Below are positions 27,248-35,484 of a DNA stretch of 64,000 nt, piece after piece. The translations under genes were made by a program, and so were the position numbers. Origin of the DNA: an uncultured Pseudomonadota bacterium (GTDB taxonomy: Bacteria > Pseudomonadota > Gammaproteobacteria > Methylococcales > Methylomonadaceae). The first letter of the stretch is position 1; each line of letters opens with the position of its first letter. Below the pieces are notes generated by a model that saw only the letters and a program-made list of their open reading frames with translations, searched no databases and had not been told where the DNA came from. The DNA lies in NCBI GenBank assembly GCA_903848935.1, contig CAINHO010000001.1, forward strand, positions 1 through 64,000, read 5' to 3'.

Positions 27248-27420
27248 TTTTTCCCCTCAGATTTATACTTCTTTTGATAAGTACCTTACTAATATATAGC
27301 TAAGTCTATATGAGAAGTTGATTGATTGTTGCTGAATTTTGTTTGTCTCGTTGATGTTCGAGAATTGGTGACAGATAATGACGCAAATTTAGCCAAATGG
27401 TACATATTGGATGTGAACTT

Positions 27421-28179
27421 ATGAATGAAGAGTCGCTATTAGTACGAGACATGATTTTTCCACTTATTCTCTGTCGTCAAAATGGTGAAGGTACCGTTGA
27501 ACTCGTTGAATTCCTTGGAACGGGGTTCCTTATAGGAAATAAAAACTACGCATTAACAGCTGGGCATGTCGTAAATGTGAACATTTCAGTGAATACTGCC
27601 ATCGTAGCTATGTTTGTTGGAGATGATTGTAAATGGCGTGTGCAAGATGCACATATTGTTGCAATACATCCGAAAGAGGATATTGCATTGCTTCTAATTG
27701 GTGGTGATCATACGAAAAAGCCGAATTTTCAACCATGTTTAGACAAGCAGTATAGTGGTTTTCAATACAAACTTTTCGGTTATCCCCAAGTAAACTTTTA
27801 TGAAAATACAGAGACTAGGGACATGTGCGGTAGAGTTCTAGGTCGTCCTGATATGATTTTTTCAGAAGGTCACATACGCAGGAGGACTAGCTGGGAATTA
27901 CTTAATATCAAGGGAACACAATTATATGAATTAAGTACACCAGTAGGAAAAGGCTGTTCAGGAAGTCCTATTTTTAGGATTGTAAATAATGTATGGCTGG
28001 CGGTTGGTGTTTATATTGCTGATCAAGTTAAAACGATAAATGTTGAGCATTATGATAAAAACTTGGAGTGGAAAATTGATTTTATTGAATTTCCTGGTGA
28101 GTTGTCTTATGCAACTCGCATGGATGCCATTGAAAATTGGCAAGTAAATGAACATAGTAAATTCACAGATTTCATTTGA
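27421..28179 (+). CDS. Trypsin-like serine peptidase domain protein
   Basis: 252 residues if started at ATG 27421; an ATG at 27397 is also in frame and neither has a strong ribosome site. Chymotrypsin-fold triad is visible: His49 (ALTAGHVV), Asp87 (HPKEDIALLL) and Ser179 (KGCSGSPIF). There is no signal peptide and no PDZ domain, so it is a cytoplasmic stand-alone peptidase, unlike DegP. Codon use is AT-richer than neighbours. Relatives of this kind are often in mobile or defence contexts; the substrate is unknown. Confidence 0.8.
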   Translation: MNEESLLVRDMIFPLILCRQNGEGTVELVEFLGTGFLIGNKNYALTAGHVVNVNISVNTAIVAMFVGDDCKWRVQDAHIVAIHPKEDIALLLIGGDHTKKPNFQPCLDKQYSGFQYKLFGYPQVNFYENTETRDMCGRVLGRPDMIFSEGHIRRRTSWELLNIKGTQLYELSTPVGKGCSGSPIFRIVNNVWLAVGVYIADQVKTINVEHYDKNLEWKIDFIEFPGELSYATRMDAIENWQVNEHSKFTDFI

Positions 28180-28255
28180 TAAATTACCAACATTACAAAA
28201 TTACAACGTCTTAGCTAAATTGTAATGTGTTCATGAACGATGGGAACATCATGAG

Positions 28256-28819
28256 TTAATCCTCCTCCCCAAAACAATTCAAATAATCTTTGCAATACTC
28301 ACACGAAGGCGAACGACAAACATAAATCCCTTCGGTTTCACACAGTTGTTTGTAAATAAATTTTTTCCATTTCATGTCATAAACATTTTGCGCTGCCATG
28401 TCGGGGAAATTATGTTTGAGTAGCGCAGACAAATCCTCACGCCCAAACAAACCTAAATCTTGCCAAAGATGATTACTACCCAAACACGCCGCAACGATAA
28501 TCGCAATTAACCATTCGTTTTCTTCATTTTGAACGCTCGCAAAACCACGCAAAAATTGCTCAAGTTCGCCTTTTTCGTTCATGCGAGAAAAATCGAGATG
28601 TTGCCGAAGTGGAAAAATAGACAAGGAATACGTCGGGAAACGTTGCGCTAAAAGTTGCTGAAATTGCTCGCTCGTCAAACCCAAAAAATTCGGCAACGCG
28701 CCTGCGCCAACTTGCCAACTGGCGAGAATTTGCGCGAACCATTCGCTATTTTTAGAACCGTCCGAACACGCCAACAACGCTTGATAATGGGGTTGTGGGC
28801 TAAGTGGTGAAAGAGACAT
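28256..28819 (-). CDS. nifQ: NifQ, molybdenum donor for FeMo-co synthesis
   Basis: 187 residues. NifQ binds a Mo-Fe-S cluster and supplies Mo to NifEN. The diagnostic C-terminus is MKWKKFIYKQLCE, then VCRSPSCEYCKDYLNCFG, giving the CX4CX2CX5C ligand set. Start ATG 28819 has GAGGAA at the right spacing; an ATG 21 bases upstream is an alternative. It follows the two ferredoxin genes and may be transcribed with them. In Azotobacter nifQ follows nifO; here it is set apart. Confidence 0.92.
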   Translation of the reverse strand: MSLSPLSPQPHYQALLACSDGSKNSEWFAQILASWQVGAGALPNFLGLTSEQFQQLLAQRFPTYSLSIFPLRQHLDFSRMNEKGELEQFLRGFASVQNEENEWLIAIIVAACLGSNHLWQDLGLFGREDLSALLKHNFPDMAAQNVYDMKWKKFIYKQLCETEGIYVCRSPSCEYCKDYLNCFGEED

Positions 28820-28912
28820 ATTGAATTCCTCACTTGCCATGAATGTCCCACCGGTTACGCATGGGTATGCTGCAAGACCAGTGTGACATCGCTTAAAACA
28901 AACGCTTAAAGA

Positions 28913-29263
28913 CTAATACTCAACTCGAATGTCTTCGTCGCGCACAATCATTTGGCACGCTAACCGCCATTCTGACGGCAAATCGTCCACAATCATTTTT
29001 TCTAACTCTTCGGCAGTTAATTTGCCTGTTTCGCGCAAAACGGTTTTTTCTTTTTCAGTCAAAGGGCCGCCCATACGTTCATGTTTTTTGTCAATGCTCG
29101 ACACTTTCACCACACACGTTCCGCAATCACCATCTTCACATTGAAAATTGATGGGAATTTTGTTTTCAAGCGCGAGTTTTAAAATCGTTTGTGTGTGCGA
29201 ACCTGCCACTGCATAAACGGTTTTGTCACGATATTCAGGACTGCTAAAAGTAACTAATGCCAT
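28913..29263 (-). CDS. Plant-type [2Fe-2S] ferredoxin
   Basis: 116 residues. Cluster ligands in FQCEDGDCGTCVVKV (CX4CX2C) and the fourth Cys in SEWRLACQMIV. An insertion of about 25 helical residues (KEKTVLRETGKLTAEELEKM) separates the third and fourth ligands. Related to FdxH-type nif ferredoxins. The segment coding DLPSEWRLA is the one duplicated at 26151-26178. Confidence 0.9.
   Translation of the reverse strand: MALVTFSSPEYRDKTVYAVAGSHTQTILKLALENKIPINFQCEDGDCGTCVVKVSSIDKKHERMGGPLTEKEKTVLRETGKLTAEELEKMIVDDLPSEWRLACQMIVRDEDIRVEY
28957..28984. repeat. 28-bp repeat, copy B (matches 26151-26178)
   Basis: Direct repeat with one mismatch to copy A, lying inside the 3' half of the ferredoxin gene. 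The interval between copies contains nemA, the peptidase and nifQ. Confidence 0.7.
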
Positions 29264-29290
29264 GAGAACACCTCTAAAAAATGATTGAAA

Positions 29291-29581
<291 letters not shown>

Positions 29582-29728
29582 TCATACTCCTCAAACAAGA
29601 AAAAAATAATCTCGAAAATCGTCAATCTAGCCAATTTTCGTTTTGGAATCGGAGGATTCCTTGTTGTCATTGCCGTTTTTAAGGCAATGCGTTTTTACTG
29701 ATACATCCTTGAATCAGTTAAATTTACA

Positions 29729-29853
29729 GCACATCCCCCAGCCTTTCAGGCTGCCCCCTTCAAAGGGGGCGGAAGATTAAAAAGCAACCGCTTTTGCCTT
29801 TTACTGGTTTGCCCCCTTTGGAGGGGGCGGCGCGAAGCGCAGGGGGAGGTGCT
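29729..29853. repeat. REP-like inverted pair (REPIN-type)
   Basis: Two GC-rich palindromic units face each other. The left unit (29729-29772) begins GCACATCCCCCAGCC and ends in a CCCCCTTCAAAGGGGG hairpin. The right unit (29811-29853), read in reverse complement, begins GCACCTCCCCCTGCG and ends in a CCCCCTCCAAAGGGGG hairpin. They are separated by about 38 bases. The right unit ends one base before the flavodiiron stop codon, so it may also end transcription. Confidence 0.8.
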
Positions 29854-31131
29854 TTACAAATCTTCAAAATTAACCACTCTCGCGCCACGCAAACCCATCA
29901 ATTCCTGCGCGAGTTCCAAACCAAACGCTTCACACTGCAAAATCTCTTCGTCAGTCGGAATCAATTTCACCCGCAAACCTGAAATCGGCACGCGCAGTTT
30001 TAGTCCGCGCAAACGGTCTTCCACCATTCGCACGCCTTCGCCTGTCCAGCCATAAGAACCAAAAACACCACCGAGTTTCGTTTTCAAATTCACCACCGCC
30101 AGCGACGAAAGCAAATCCCAAATCGGTTTCACCGCATCGCCGTTAATCGTTGGCGTGCCGAGAATTAAACCGTCCGCTTCTTCAATCAAATCCACAAACG
30201 GCGCAACTTCGCCTCCTTCCAAATCGTAAAGCGACACGCGCACGTCAGGCACTTTCATTGCGCCGTTATAAATGGCTTCCGCCATTTTTCGCGTGTTACC
30301 GTAAGAACTGATATAAAAAATTAGTAACGTTTTTTGGTTTTCACTTAATTCGCTGTGCAAAGCGGGGCTTGAAAGTTCTCGATAACGTTTGATGTAACGT
30401 TGTGGACGGTCGCGCAAAATTGGACCATGCGCGGGGGCAATCGTTGAAAGCGTCAGCGGTTCAATCAAATTCAATGCCGAAAGCACATAATCTTTGAACG
30501 GACGCATGATGTAGGCGTAGTAATACTCGAACGAAAACCGAAAATCTCCGACACAATCGTTGAACAAACGGTTATCGCAAAAATGACAGCCGAAAACATC
30601 ACCCGAAAACAAAATCTGCTCTTCGGGCGAAAAGGTGCATTGCGTGTCGGGCCAATGCAAATACGGCGTATGTAAAAATTGCAACGTTCTATCACCCAGC
30701 GAAACTCTGTCACCCGTTAAAACAGGCGTGAAACTGAGTTCTTCCTGTTTTAATAAACCTTTGAGCATCGATTGGGCTTTTTGTGAAATGAATAATTGCG
30801 CTTGCGGCGCACGACGCATGAGTTCGGGCAACGCGCCTGTGTGGTCGGGTTCTAAATGATTCAAGACGATGACTTTGATTTCGTCATAACGCGCCACACT
30901 TTCCAAACGCGCAAAAAAATCGCTGGCAAACCCTTCTTTGACCGTATCAATCACCGCCACGCCTTCACTGCCGCGAATCACATAAGCGTTATACGTCGTG
31001 CCATTGGCGGTTTTTAAAATAATGTCGAACGTCCGCAAATTCGAGTCGAGCGCACCTATCCAATGCACTCGCTCAGAAAGTGCCACCGCTTGTGGAATGC
31101 CTGTCGCATTTTCTAACTCAACCGCGTTCAT
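29854..31131 (-). CDS. Flavodiiron protein (oxygen/NO reductase)
   Basis: 425 residues. N-terminal metallo-beta-lactamase domain with diiron ligands in LNHLEPDHTGAL, then WPDTQ, LFSGDVFGCHF and APAHGPILR. C-terminal flavodoxin domain (about 265-415) with FMN loop YISSYGNTRKMA and GTPTINGDAVKPIW. There is no rubredoxin domain. Family members reduce O2 or NO to harmless products. The ATG overlaps nifO by 14 bases, putting it in the nifB-fdxN-nifO unit. A role in keeping oxygen away from nitrogenase assembly is inferred from that. Confidence 0.94.
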   Translation of the reverse strand: MNAVELENATGIPQAVALSERVHWIGALDSNLRTFDIILKTANGTTYNAYVIRGSEGVAVIDTVKEGFASDFFARLESVARYDEIKVIVLNHLEPDHTGALPELMRRAPQAQLFISQKAQSMLKGLLKQEELSFTPVLTGDRVSLGDRTLQFLHTPYLHWPDTQCTFSPEEQILFSGDVFGCHFCDNRLFNDCVGDFRFSFEYYYAYIMRPFKDYVLSALNLIEPLTLSTIAPAHGPILRDRPQRYIKRYRELSSPALHSELSENQKTLLIFYISSYGNTRKMAEAIYNGAMKVPDVRVSLYDLEGGEVAPFVDLIEEADGLILGTPTINGDAVKPIWDLLSSLAVVNLKTKLGGVFGSYGWTGEGVRMVEDRLRGLKLRVPISGLRVKLIPTDEEILQCEAFGLELAQELMGLRGARVVNFEDL

Positions 31132-31543
31132 TTCGACACACTCTTGCCGAATCTTTTTTCGGGCAACTTTCTAAATCGCCCTCGGTTTCTAAACTTAAAA
31201 AATGGGCAACTTCGTCGTTGTCAAAACCCGCCATGCGATGATTTTCGATTTCCATGAGCGGACGACGAATCAACAATGGCTGTTCAAGCATTAAGGTAAT
31301 CGCTTGTTCGGCGTTGATTTCATCGGGATTTAATTCACCGTTTTTAATCGTAGGTGCGGCACGATTGAACCATTCGCAAACAGGTTTATCACCAAAAAAT
31401 GAACGTAATTTTTCAGGTTTACTGCGCCAATCGTGAGTAAGCAAATCATGCTCAATCAGCCAATGACCTGCTTCAATCAACAGGTCTTTTTGCTTGGTGT
31501 TGTTGCCACAACCTGGTTTTTCATAAAAATGTATGAGTGCCAT
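31118..31543 (-). CDS. nifO: NifO, ArsC-family nitrogenase-associated protein
   Basis: 141 residues. ArsC/Spx-like thioredoxin fold: LIHFYEKPGCGNNTKQKDLLIEAGH, with one Cys in the active-site position; then WFNRAAPTIKNGELNPD and QPLLIRRPLMEIENHRMAGFD. In Azotobacter nifO lies in the nifB-fdxN-nifO-nifQ unit. Proposed to affect molybdenum distribution between nitrogenase and nitrate reductase. The start ATG 31543 is chosen by homology; ribosome site is weak and translation probably couples to fdxN. The Cys-rich tail is (SCPKK, VCRN). Confidence 0.9.
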   Translation of the reverse strand: MALIHFYEKPGCGNNTKQKDLLIEAGHWLIEHDLLTHDWRSKPEKLRSFFGDKPVCEWFNRAAPTIKNGELNPDEINAEQAITLMLEQPLLIRRPLMEIENHRMAGFDNDEVAHFLSLETEGDLESCPKKDSARVCRNERG

Positions 31544-31548
31544 AATCG

Positions 31549-31827
31549 TCAATGAGCTTGTAATTCAGCCATTGCCTCCGCCATTTTTTCGGGTGGAATA
31601 CCCGTCAATGAACCAGGTGGATTGATTGGCACATTCAACGCATCGAGTATCGCGCCTTCAATTGGGCAAATACTCGCGCATTGCGGCACGTCAAAATCAC
31701 CCACACATTCTGTGCATTTTTTAGGGTCGATTAAAAAATGCGGCGCGGCTTCATAAATTGCTTTGCTCGGACAAACTGGCTCACAGGCAAAACAATTCAC
31801 ACAACTTTCGATAATTTTTAGAGACAT
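31549..31827 (-). CDS. fdxN: FdxN, 2[4Fe-4S] ferredoxin
   Basis: 92 residues. First cluster motif CX2CX2CX3CP at Cys9/12/15/19. Second motif has the eight-residue insertion between its second and third ligands (CTECVGDFDVPQCASICP, Cys38/41/50/54), as in Alvin-type ferredoxins. Next to nifB in many diazotrophs, where it supports NifB-co synthesis. Starts 9 bases after nifB. Confidence 0.94.
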   Translation of the reverse strand: MSLKIIESCVNCFACEPVCPSKAIYEAAPHFLIDPKKCTECVGDFDVPQCASICPIEGAILDALNVPINPPGSLTGIPPEKMAEAMAELQAH

Positions 31828-31836
31828 AACATTCTC

Positions 31837-33303
31837 CTAAGCGGTCGCACGTTGTTTGACTTCGTCGAGTTTTCCCGCTTTTGCCATTTCGTTATAAACC
31901 AGCATGACCGCTTCTTCGATGTCTTCCATCGCGTGTTCACCGTTTGGCATAATGCCTGCGTTTTCAAGTATTTCCCATGGTTCATAACCGATTTTTGAAC
32001 ACAACACCGCCTCGCAACCTTCTAGCGCACGAACGGTTTGTTGCAACACGCTTTCGCCGTCGCCACAACTCGTATCACCGCCGCAATACTGGTCGGCTTT
32101 GCGATGACTGATAAAACGCACGCCGTTTGGTGAAGCTTCGTAAATCAAAAATTCTTTCGCATGACCAAAATGCACATTGATAACGTTTTGACCACTTGTC
32201 GCCACCGCCATTAACACGGGGCGGGTATCAAGTTTCTCAGCTTTGACTTCGATTTTTGCAGCGCGTTTGCTATTCATTTCAGCTTCGATGGCTTGATGAA
32301 TCACTTTGCGTTTTTCCATGGCGGCTTGATAGTCGATTTCCATGTCTTCGATTTTGTCGAGCGTGAATTCATCGCCTCTATCTTCGCCAAGCATTCCGAC
32401 GGCATCCGCGCGACATTGGCGGCAATGACGCATCATATTCATGTCACCGGCACATTCATCTTGCAGAGCTTGTAATTCATCATTCGATGGGCCACGTTGT
32501 CCCATCACACCATAAAATGTACCATGTTCAGCTTCCGAAATCAGCGGCATAACGTTGTGTAAAAACGCGCCTTTGGCTTTGACGATTTTGCTGACTTCAG
32601 CGAGATGTTTATCGTTCACACCAGGAATTAAAACCGAATTGACTTTGACCAAAATGCCTTTCGCCACCAGCATTTCTAAGCCTTTTTGCTGTTGTTCGAT
32701 GAGAATTTTAGCGGCTTTCTCGCCTTTGATACGTTTGTTTTTCCAGAAAATCCACGGATAAATTTTTGCACCCACTTTCGGGTCAACGCAGTTAATCGTA
32801 ATCGTGACGTGGTCGATATTGTGTTTCGATAATTCTTCGACAGCATCGGGCAACGCTAAACCATTGGTTGAAACACAAAGTTTAATGTCGGGTGCTTCTT
32901 CGCTTAAACGACGGAACGTTTCAAACGTTCGTTCAGGATTGGCAAGCGGGTCGCCAGGCCCTGCGATGCCTAACACGGTCATTTGCGGAATGTTTGCGGC
33001 AACTGCCATGGTTTTTTTCACAGCTTGATTAGGTGTGAGCAATTCTGAAACCACACCAGGGCGAGATTCATTCGCGCAATCGTATTTGCGATTGCAGTAA
33101 TGACATTGAATGTTGCAGGCTGGCGCAACGGCAACGTGCATTCGAGCAAAATAATGATGCGCGTCTTCCGAATAGCACGGATGATTTTGCACTTTTGCAC
33201 GGATTTCGTCGGATAAATGATTGAGTTGGTCGTCACTCGACCCACAAGAACTAGCGGCACAACCGCCTTGAGTTGATTTTTCGTTTAAAACTGGCAATTC
33301 CAT
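31837..33303 (-). CDS. nifB: NifB, radical-SAM NifB-co synthase
   Basis: 488 residues. Builds NifB-co, the Fe-S-C core of FeMo-co. Radical SAM ligands CNIQCHYC with the upstream HPCYSEDAHHYFARMHVAVAP and downstream NRKYDC cysteine are intact. The C-terminal third (about 360-480) is a NifX/NafY-like domain (VLMAVATSGQNVINVHFGHAKEFLIY), giving the two-domain form usual in Proteobacteria. ATG 33303 has AGGTG upstream. Leads the unit nifB-fdxN-nifO-FDP. Confidence 0.97.
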   Translation of the reverse strand: MELPVLNEKSTQGGCAASSCGSSDDQLNHLSDEIRAKVQNHPCYSEDAHHYFARMHVAVAPACNIQCHYCNRKYDCANESRPGVVSELLTPNQAVKKTMAVAANIPQMTVLGIAGPGDPLANPERTFETFRRLSEEAPDIKLCVSTNGLALPDAVEELSKHNIDHVTITINCVDPKVGAKIYPWIFWKNKRIKGEKAAKILIEQQQKGLEMLVAKGILVKVNSVLIPGVNDKHLAEVSKIVKAKGAFLHNVMPLISEAEHGTFYGVMGQRGPSNDELQALQDECAGDMNMMRHCRQCRADAVGMLGEDRGDEFTLDKIEDMEIDYQAAMEKRKVIHQAIEAEMNSKRAAKIEVKAEKLDTRPVLMAVATSGQNVINVHFGHAKEFLIYEASPNGVRFISHRKADQYCGGDTSCGDGESVLQQTVRALEGCEAVLCSKIGYEPWEILENAGIMPNGEHAMEDIEEAVMLVYNEMAKAGKLDEVKQRATA

Positions 33304-33341
33304 TGGTGTCACCTCTTGCGTTGATTATTACAAGGGGTAAA

Positions 33342-33357
33342 TGCACGGACTGTACCA
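33342..33357 (-). promoter_or_regulatory. Sigma-54 promoter of nifB
   Basis: On the minus strand TGGTACAGTCCGTGCA, with GG and GC ten bases apart. It departs from consensus at the fourth base (T for C) and at GTGC for TTGC. It lies about 40 bases before the nifB start and about 50 bases from a NifA site. Confidence 0.75.
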
Positions 33358-33406
33358 GTTAATACTTTATTGATTTATAAGGTGTTTTTTATAAAAAATA
33401 TACTTT

Positions 33407-33422
33407 TGTCGTAGACGCTACA
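33407..33422. promoter_or_regulatory. NifA upstream activator site for nifB
   Basis: TGT CGTAGACGCT ACA, a perfect TGT-N10-ACA, about 50 bases upstream of the -24 element. Two of the ends are shared with the iscA site, which has TGT CGGGTTTGCT ACA. Confidence 0.8.
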
Positions 33423-33471
33423 AAGTTTTTTGTAAAAAATCCTCCAATTTGTAAGATGTGGGTCTAATCCA

Positions 33472-33546
33472 TCAATCACTTGCTGCGCCACTAATCACTG
33501 CACAAATGGTCAAAATTAGAATTAAGAGGATGTTTAGATCAGAAGC
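33472..33546 (-). pseudogene. Remnant of an ISAs1-type transposase
   Basis: On the minus strand a short open stretch reads LNILLILILTICAVISGAAS, the characteristic N-terminal block of ISAs1-family transposases, and then hits a stop. Upstream and downstream frames do not continue it. It is a decayed fragment between the nifB control region and the tRNA genes. The rest of 33.3-33.6 kb holds only the nifB promoter and NifA site. Confidence 0.5.
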
Positions 33547-33630
33547 CAGTTAGCATTTTGACAGTACCATAGCAGATACAGAAGGCGTGAGCAGATTTGA
33601 AATGCAGAAAAGAATAAGCGTTGACAACAA

Positions 33631-33706
33631 TGGTGCCCGGGGGCGGAATCGAACCGTCGACACAAGGATTTTCAATCCTTTGCTCTACCGACTGAGCTAC
33701 CCGGGC
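33631..33706 (-). tRNA. tRNA-Phe (GAA)
   Basis: 76 bases including an encoded CCA. Acceptor GCCCGGG pairs with CCCGGGC; D-arm AGCTCAGTCGGTAGAGC; anticodon stem-loop GGATTGAAAATCC with GAA; T-loop GGTTCGATTCC. No canonical hallmark is missing. Confidence 0.97.
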
Positions 33707-33744
33707 ATTTTGGAACTTGAGGTAAAACTAAGAGAACCTTGAGA

Positions 33745-33820
33745 TGGTGCCCGGGGGCGGAATCGAACCGTCGACACAAGGATTTTCAATCCTTTGCTCT
33801 ACCGACTGAGCTACCCGGGC
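33745..33820 (-). tRNA. tRNA-Phe (GAA), second copy
   Basis: Identical in sequence to the copy at 33631-33706, 38 bases away in the same direction. The pair lies behind a sigma-70-like promoter at 33841-33869, so this is the first gene transcribed. Confidence 0.97.
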
Positions 33821-33840
33821 AAACACTTTTGAGAGCGCGT

Positions 33841-33869
33841 ATTAAACTTGATTACACGCGCCTCGTCAA
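33841..33869 (-). promoter_or_regulatory. Sigma-70 promoter of the tRNA-Phe pair
   Basis: On the minus strand TTGACG, 17 bases, TTTAAT, followed by a GC-rich discriminator (ACGCGC) as in stable-RNA promoters under stringent control. The -10 ends 20 bases before the mature tRNA. Confidence 0.75.
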
Positions 33870-33949
33870 TCACTAATGCGATTTTTAACAACATTAACCC
33901 ATCAAATCGCGTAAAATCGCCACTTTTAACACCGAAATTCACCTATTTT

Positions 33950-34399
33950 ATGGTTTGGAAACCCCACGTCACCGTTGCCGCAATTATTGAACGCGACCAA
34001 CGCTTTTTACTGGTTGAAGAAAACACGCCCTATGGCTTGCAATTCAATCAACCCGCCGGACATTTGGAAGAGCACGAAGATTTAATTGCCGCTATCAAAC
34101 GTGAAGTTTTAGAAGAAACCGCCTGGTATTTCACGCCCGAATATATTTCTGGTGTGCATTTATGGCGACGTAATCCGAACAGCCCCACATTTGTGCGTTT
34201 TTGTTTTGTGGGTGAATGTTATGACCACCAACCCACTCAAGCCTTAGACGTGGGCATTGTCGCCACACATTGGCTTACCCGTGACGAAATTGCGACCAAA
34301 CCATTGCGTAGTCCGCTCGTTTTAAGCTCGGTCGATGATTATTTAAACGGTCAACGCTATCCTCTTTCACTTTTGAAATCCTTTCTTGATTATGCGTAA
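33950..34399 (+). CDS. nudJ: NudJ-like Nudix phosphatase
   Basis: 149 residues. Nudix box [22 protein letters not shown] (GX5EX7REUXEEXGU form with W-Y at the end). [21 protein letters not shown] and NQPAGHLEE at the front and [24 protein letters not shown] at the end match NudJ, a thiamin-pyrophosphate/HMP-PP phosphatase that usually precedes mnmA. Start ATG 33950; upstream reading lacks support. Its end overlaps mnmA by 8 bases. Confidence 0.92.
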   Translation: MVWKPHVTVAAIIERDQRFLLVEENTPYGLQFNQPAGHLEEHEDLIAAIKREVLEETAWYFTPEYISGVHLWRRNPNSPTFVRFCFVGECYDHQPTQALDVGIVATHWLTRDEIATKPLRSPLVLSSVDDYLNGQRYPLSLLKSFLDYA

Positions 34400-35483
34400 A
34401 AACATTATTGTCGGCATGTCTGGCGGCGTTGATTCATCGGTGACTGCGTTACTTTTACTTGCACAAGGGCATAACGTCACCGGCTTGTTCATGAAAAATT
34501 GGGAAGAAGATGACGGCACCGAATTCTGCACCGCGATGCAAGATTTAGCCGACGCGCAACAAGTCTGCGATACACTCGGCATCGAATTAAAAACTGCGAA
34601 TTTTGCTGCCGAATACTGGGACGAAGTATTTGAAGTCTTCTTGTCTGAATTCAAAGCGGCTCGTACACCCAACCCCGATATTTTGTGCAATAAACACGTT
34701 AAATTTAAAGCGTTTTTACATTACGCGATTGATGATTTAGGCGCAGATTATATTGCAACGGGACATTATGCACGGGTTGCCGAACACAACGGTGAATTTC
34801 AATTGCTCAAAGGTTTAGACCCCAACAAAGAGCAGAGTTATTTTTTATACACGCTCGGACAAGAACCATTGTCACGCACATTATTTCCAATTGGGCATTT
34901 ACAGAAACCCGAAATCCGTGTGATGGCGGAATTAGCTGGTTTTACCAACGCGAAAAAGAAAGATAGCACCGGTATTTGTTTTATTGGCGAACGTAAATTT
35001 AGCGAATTTTTAAAGCGTTATTTACCGACCCAAGCCGGTGAAATGCGAACGCCTGAAGGTCAATACATTGGTCAACATCACGGCTTAATGTATTACACGC
35101 TCGGACAGCGACAAGGTTTGGGAATTGGCGGTGTGAAAGATGCACCCGATGAACCGTGGTATGTGTTGGATAAAGATGTGGTGAATAACGTGTTAATCGT
35201 CGGGCAAGGTCACGACCACCCGTTGATGTTGCATAATTCGCTGATTGCCGACCAACTCGATTGGTGCAGTAATCGCCCACTAACTGAAACGTTGCATTGC
35301 AAAGCCAAAACCCGTTATCGCCAAGAAGATCAAGATTGCGTCGTTACGCCATTGGAAAATGGACGTGTTGAAGTCATTTTTTCGCAACAACAACGCGCTA
35401 TAACGGAAGGGCAATCCGTCGTTTTTTATCAAGGCGAAGTCTGTTTAGGCGGCGGTATTATTGAATCGAAAGCGAATCTTTGA
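34392..35483 (+). CDS. mnmA: MnmA, tRNA 2-thiouridylase
   Basis: 363 residues. Adds sulfur to U34 of tRNA Lys, Glu and Gln. PP-loop [10 protein letters not shown] at the start, catalytic cysteines in PDILCNKH and [10 protein letters not shown], and the conserved [14 protein letters not shown]. Start ATG 34392 overlaps the nudJ stop. Usual length. Followed by the spermidine-synthase-like pair, 1 base apart. Confidence 0.97.
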   Translation: MRKNIIVGMSGGVDSSVTALLLLAQGHNVTGLFMKNWEEDDGTEFCTAMQDLADAQQVCDTLGIELKTANFAAEYWDEVFEVFLSEFKAARTPNPDILCNKHVKFKAFLHYAIDDLGADYIATGHYARVAEHNGEFQLLKGLDPNKEQSYFLYTLGQEPLSRTLFPIGHLQKPEIRVMAELAGFTNAKKKDSTGICFIGERKFSEFLKRYLPTQAGEMRTPEGQYIGQHHGLMYYTLGQRQGLGIGGVKDAPDEPWYVLDKDVVNNVLIVGQGHDHPLMLHNSLIADQLDWCSNRPLTETLHCKAKTRYRQEDQDCVVTPLENGRVEVIFSQQQRAITEGQSVVFYQGEVCLGGGIIESKANL

Positions 35484-35484
35484 A

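Noticed and set aside
29668-29696. Hairpin CATTGCC/GGCAATG followed by CGTTTTT
   Set aside because: It would end transcription on the plus strand, but the genes on both sides run on the minus strand.
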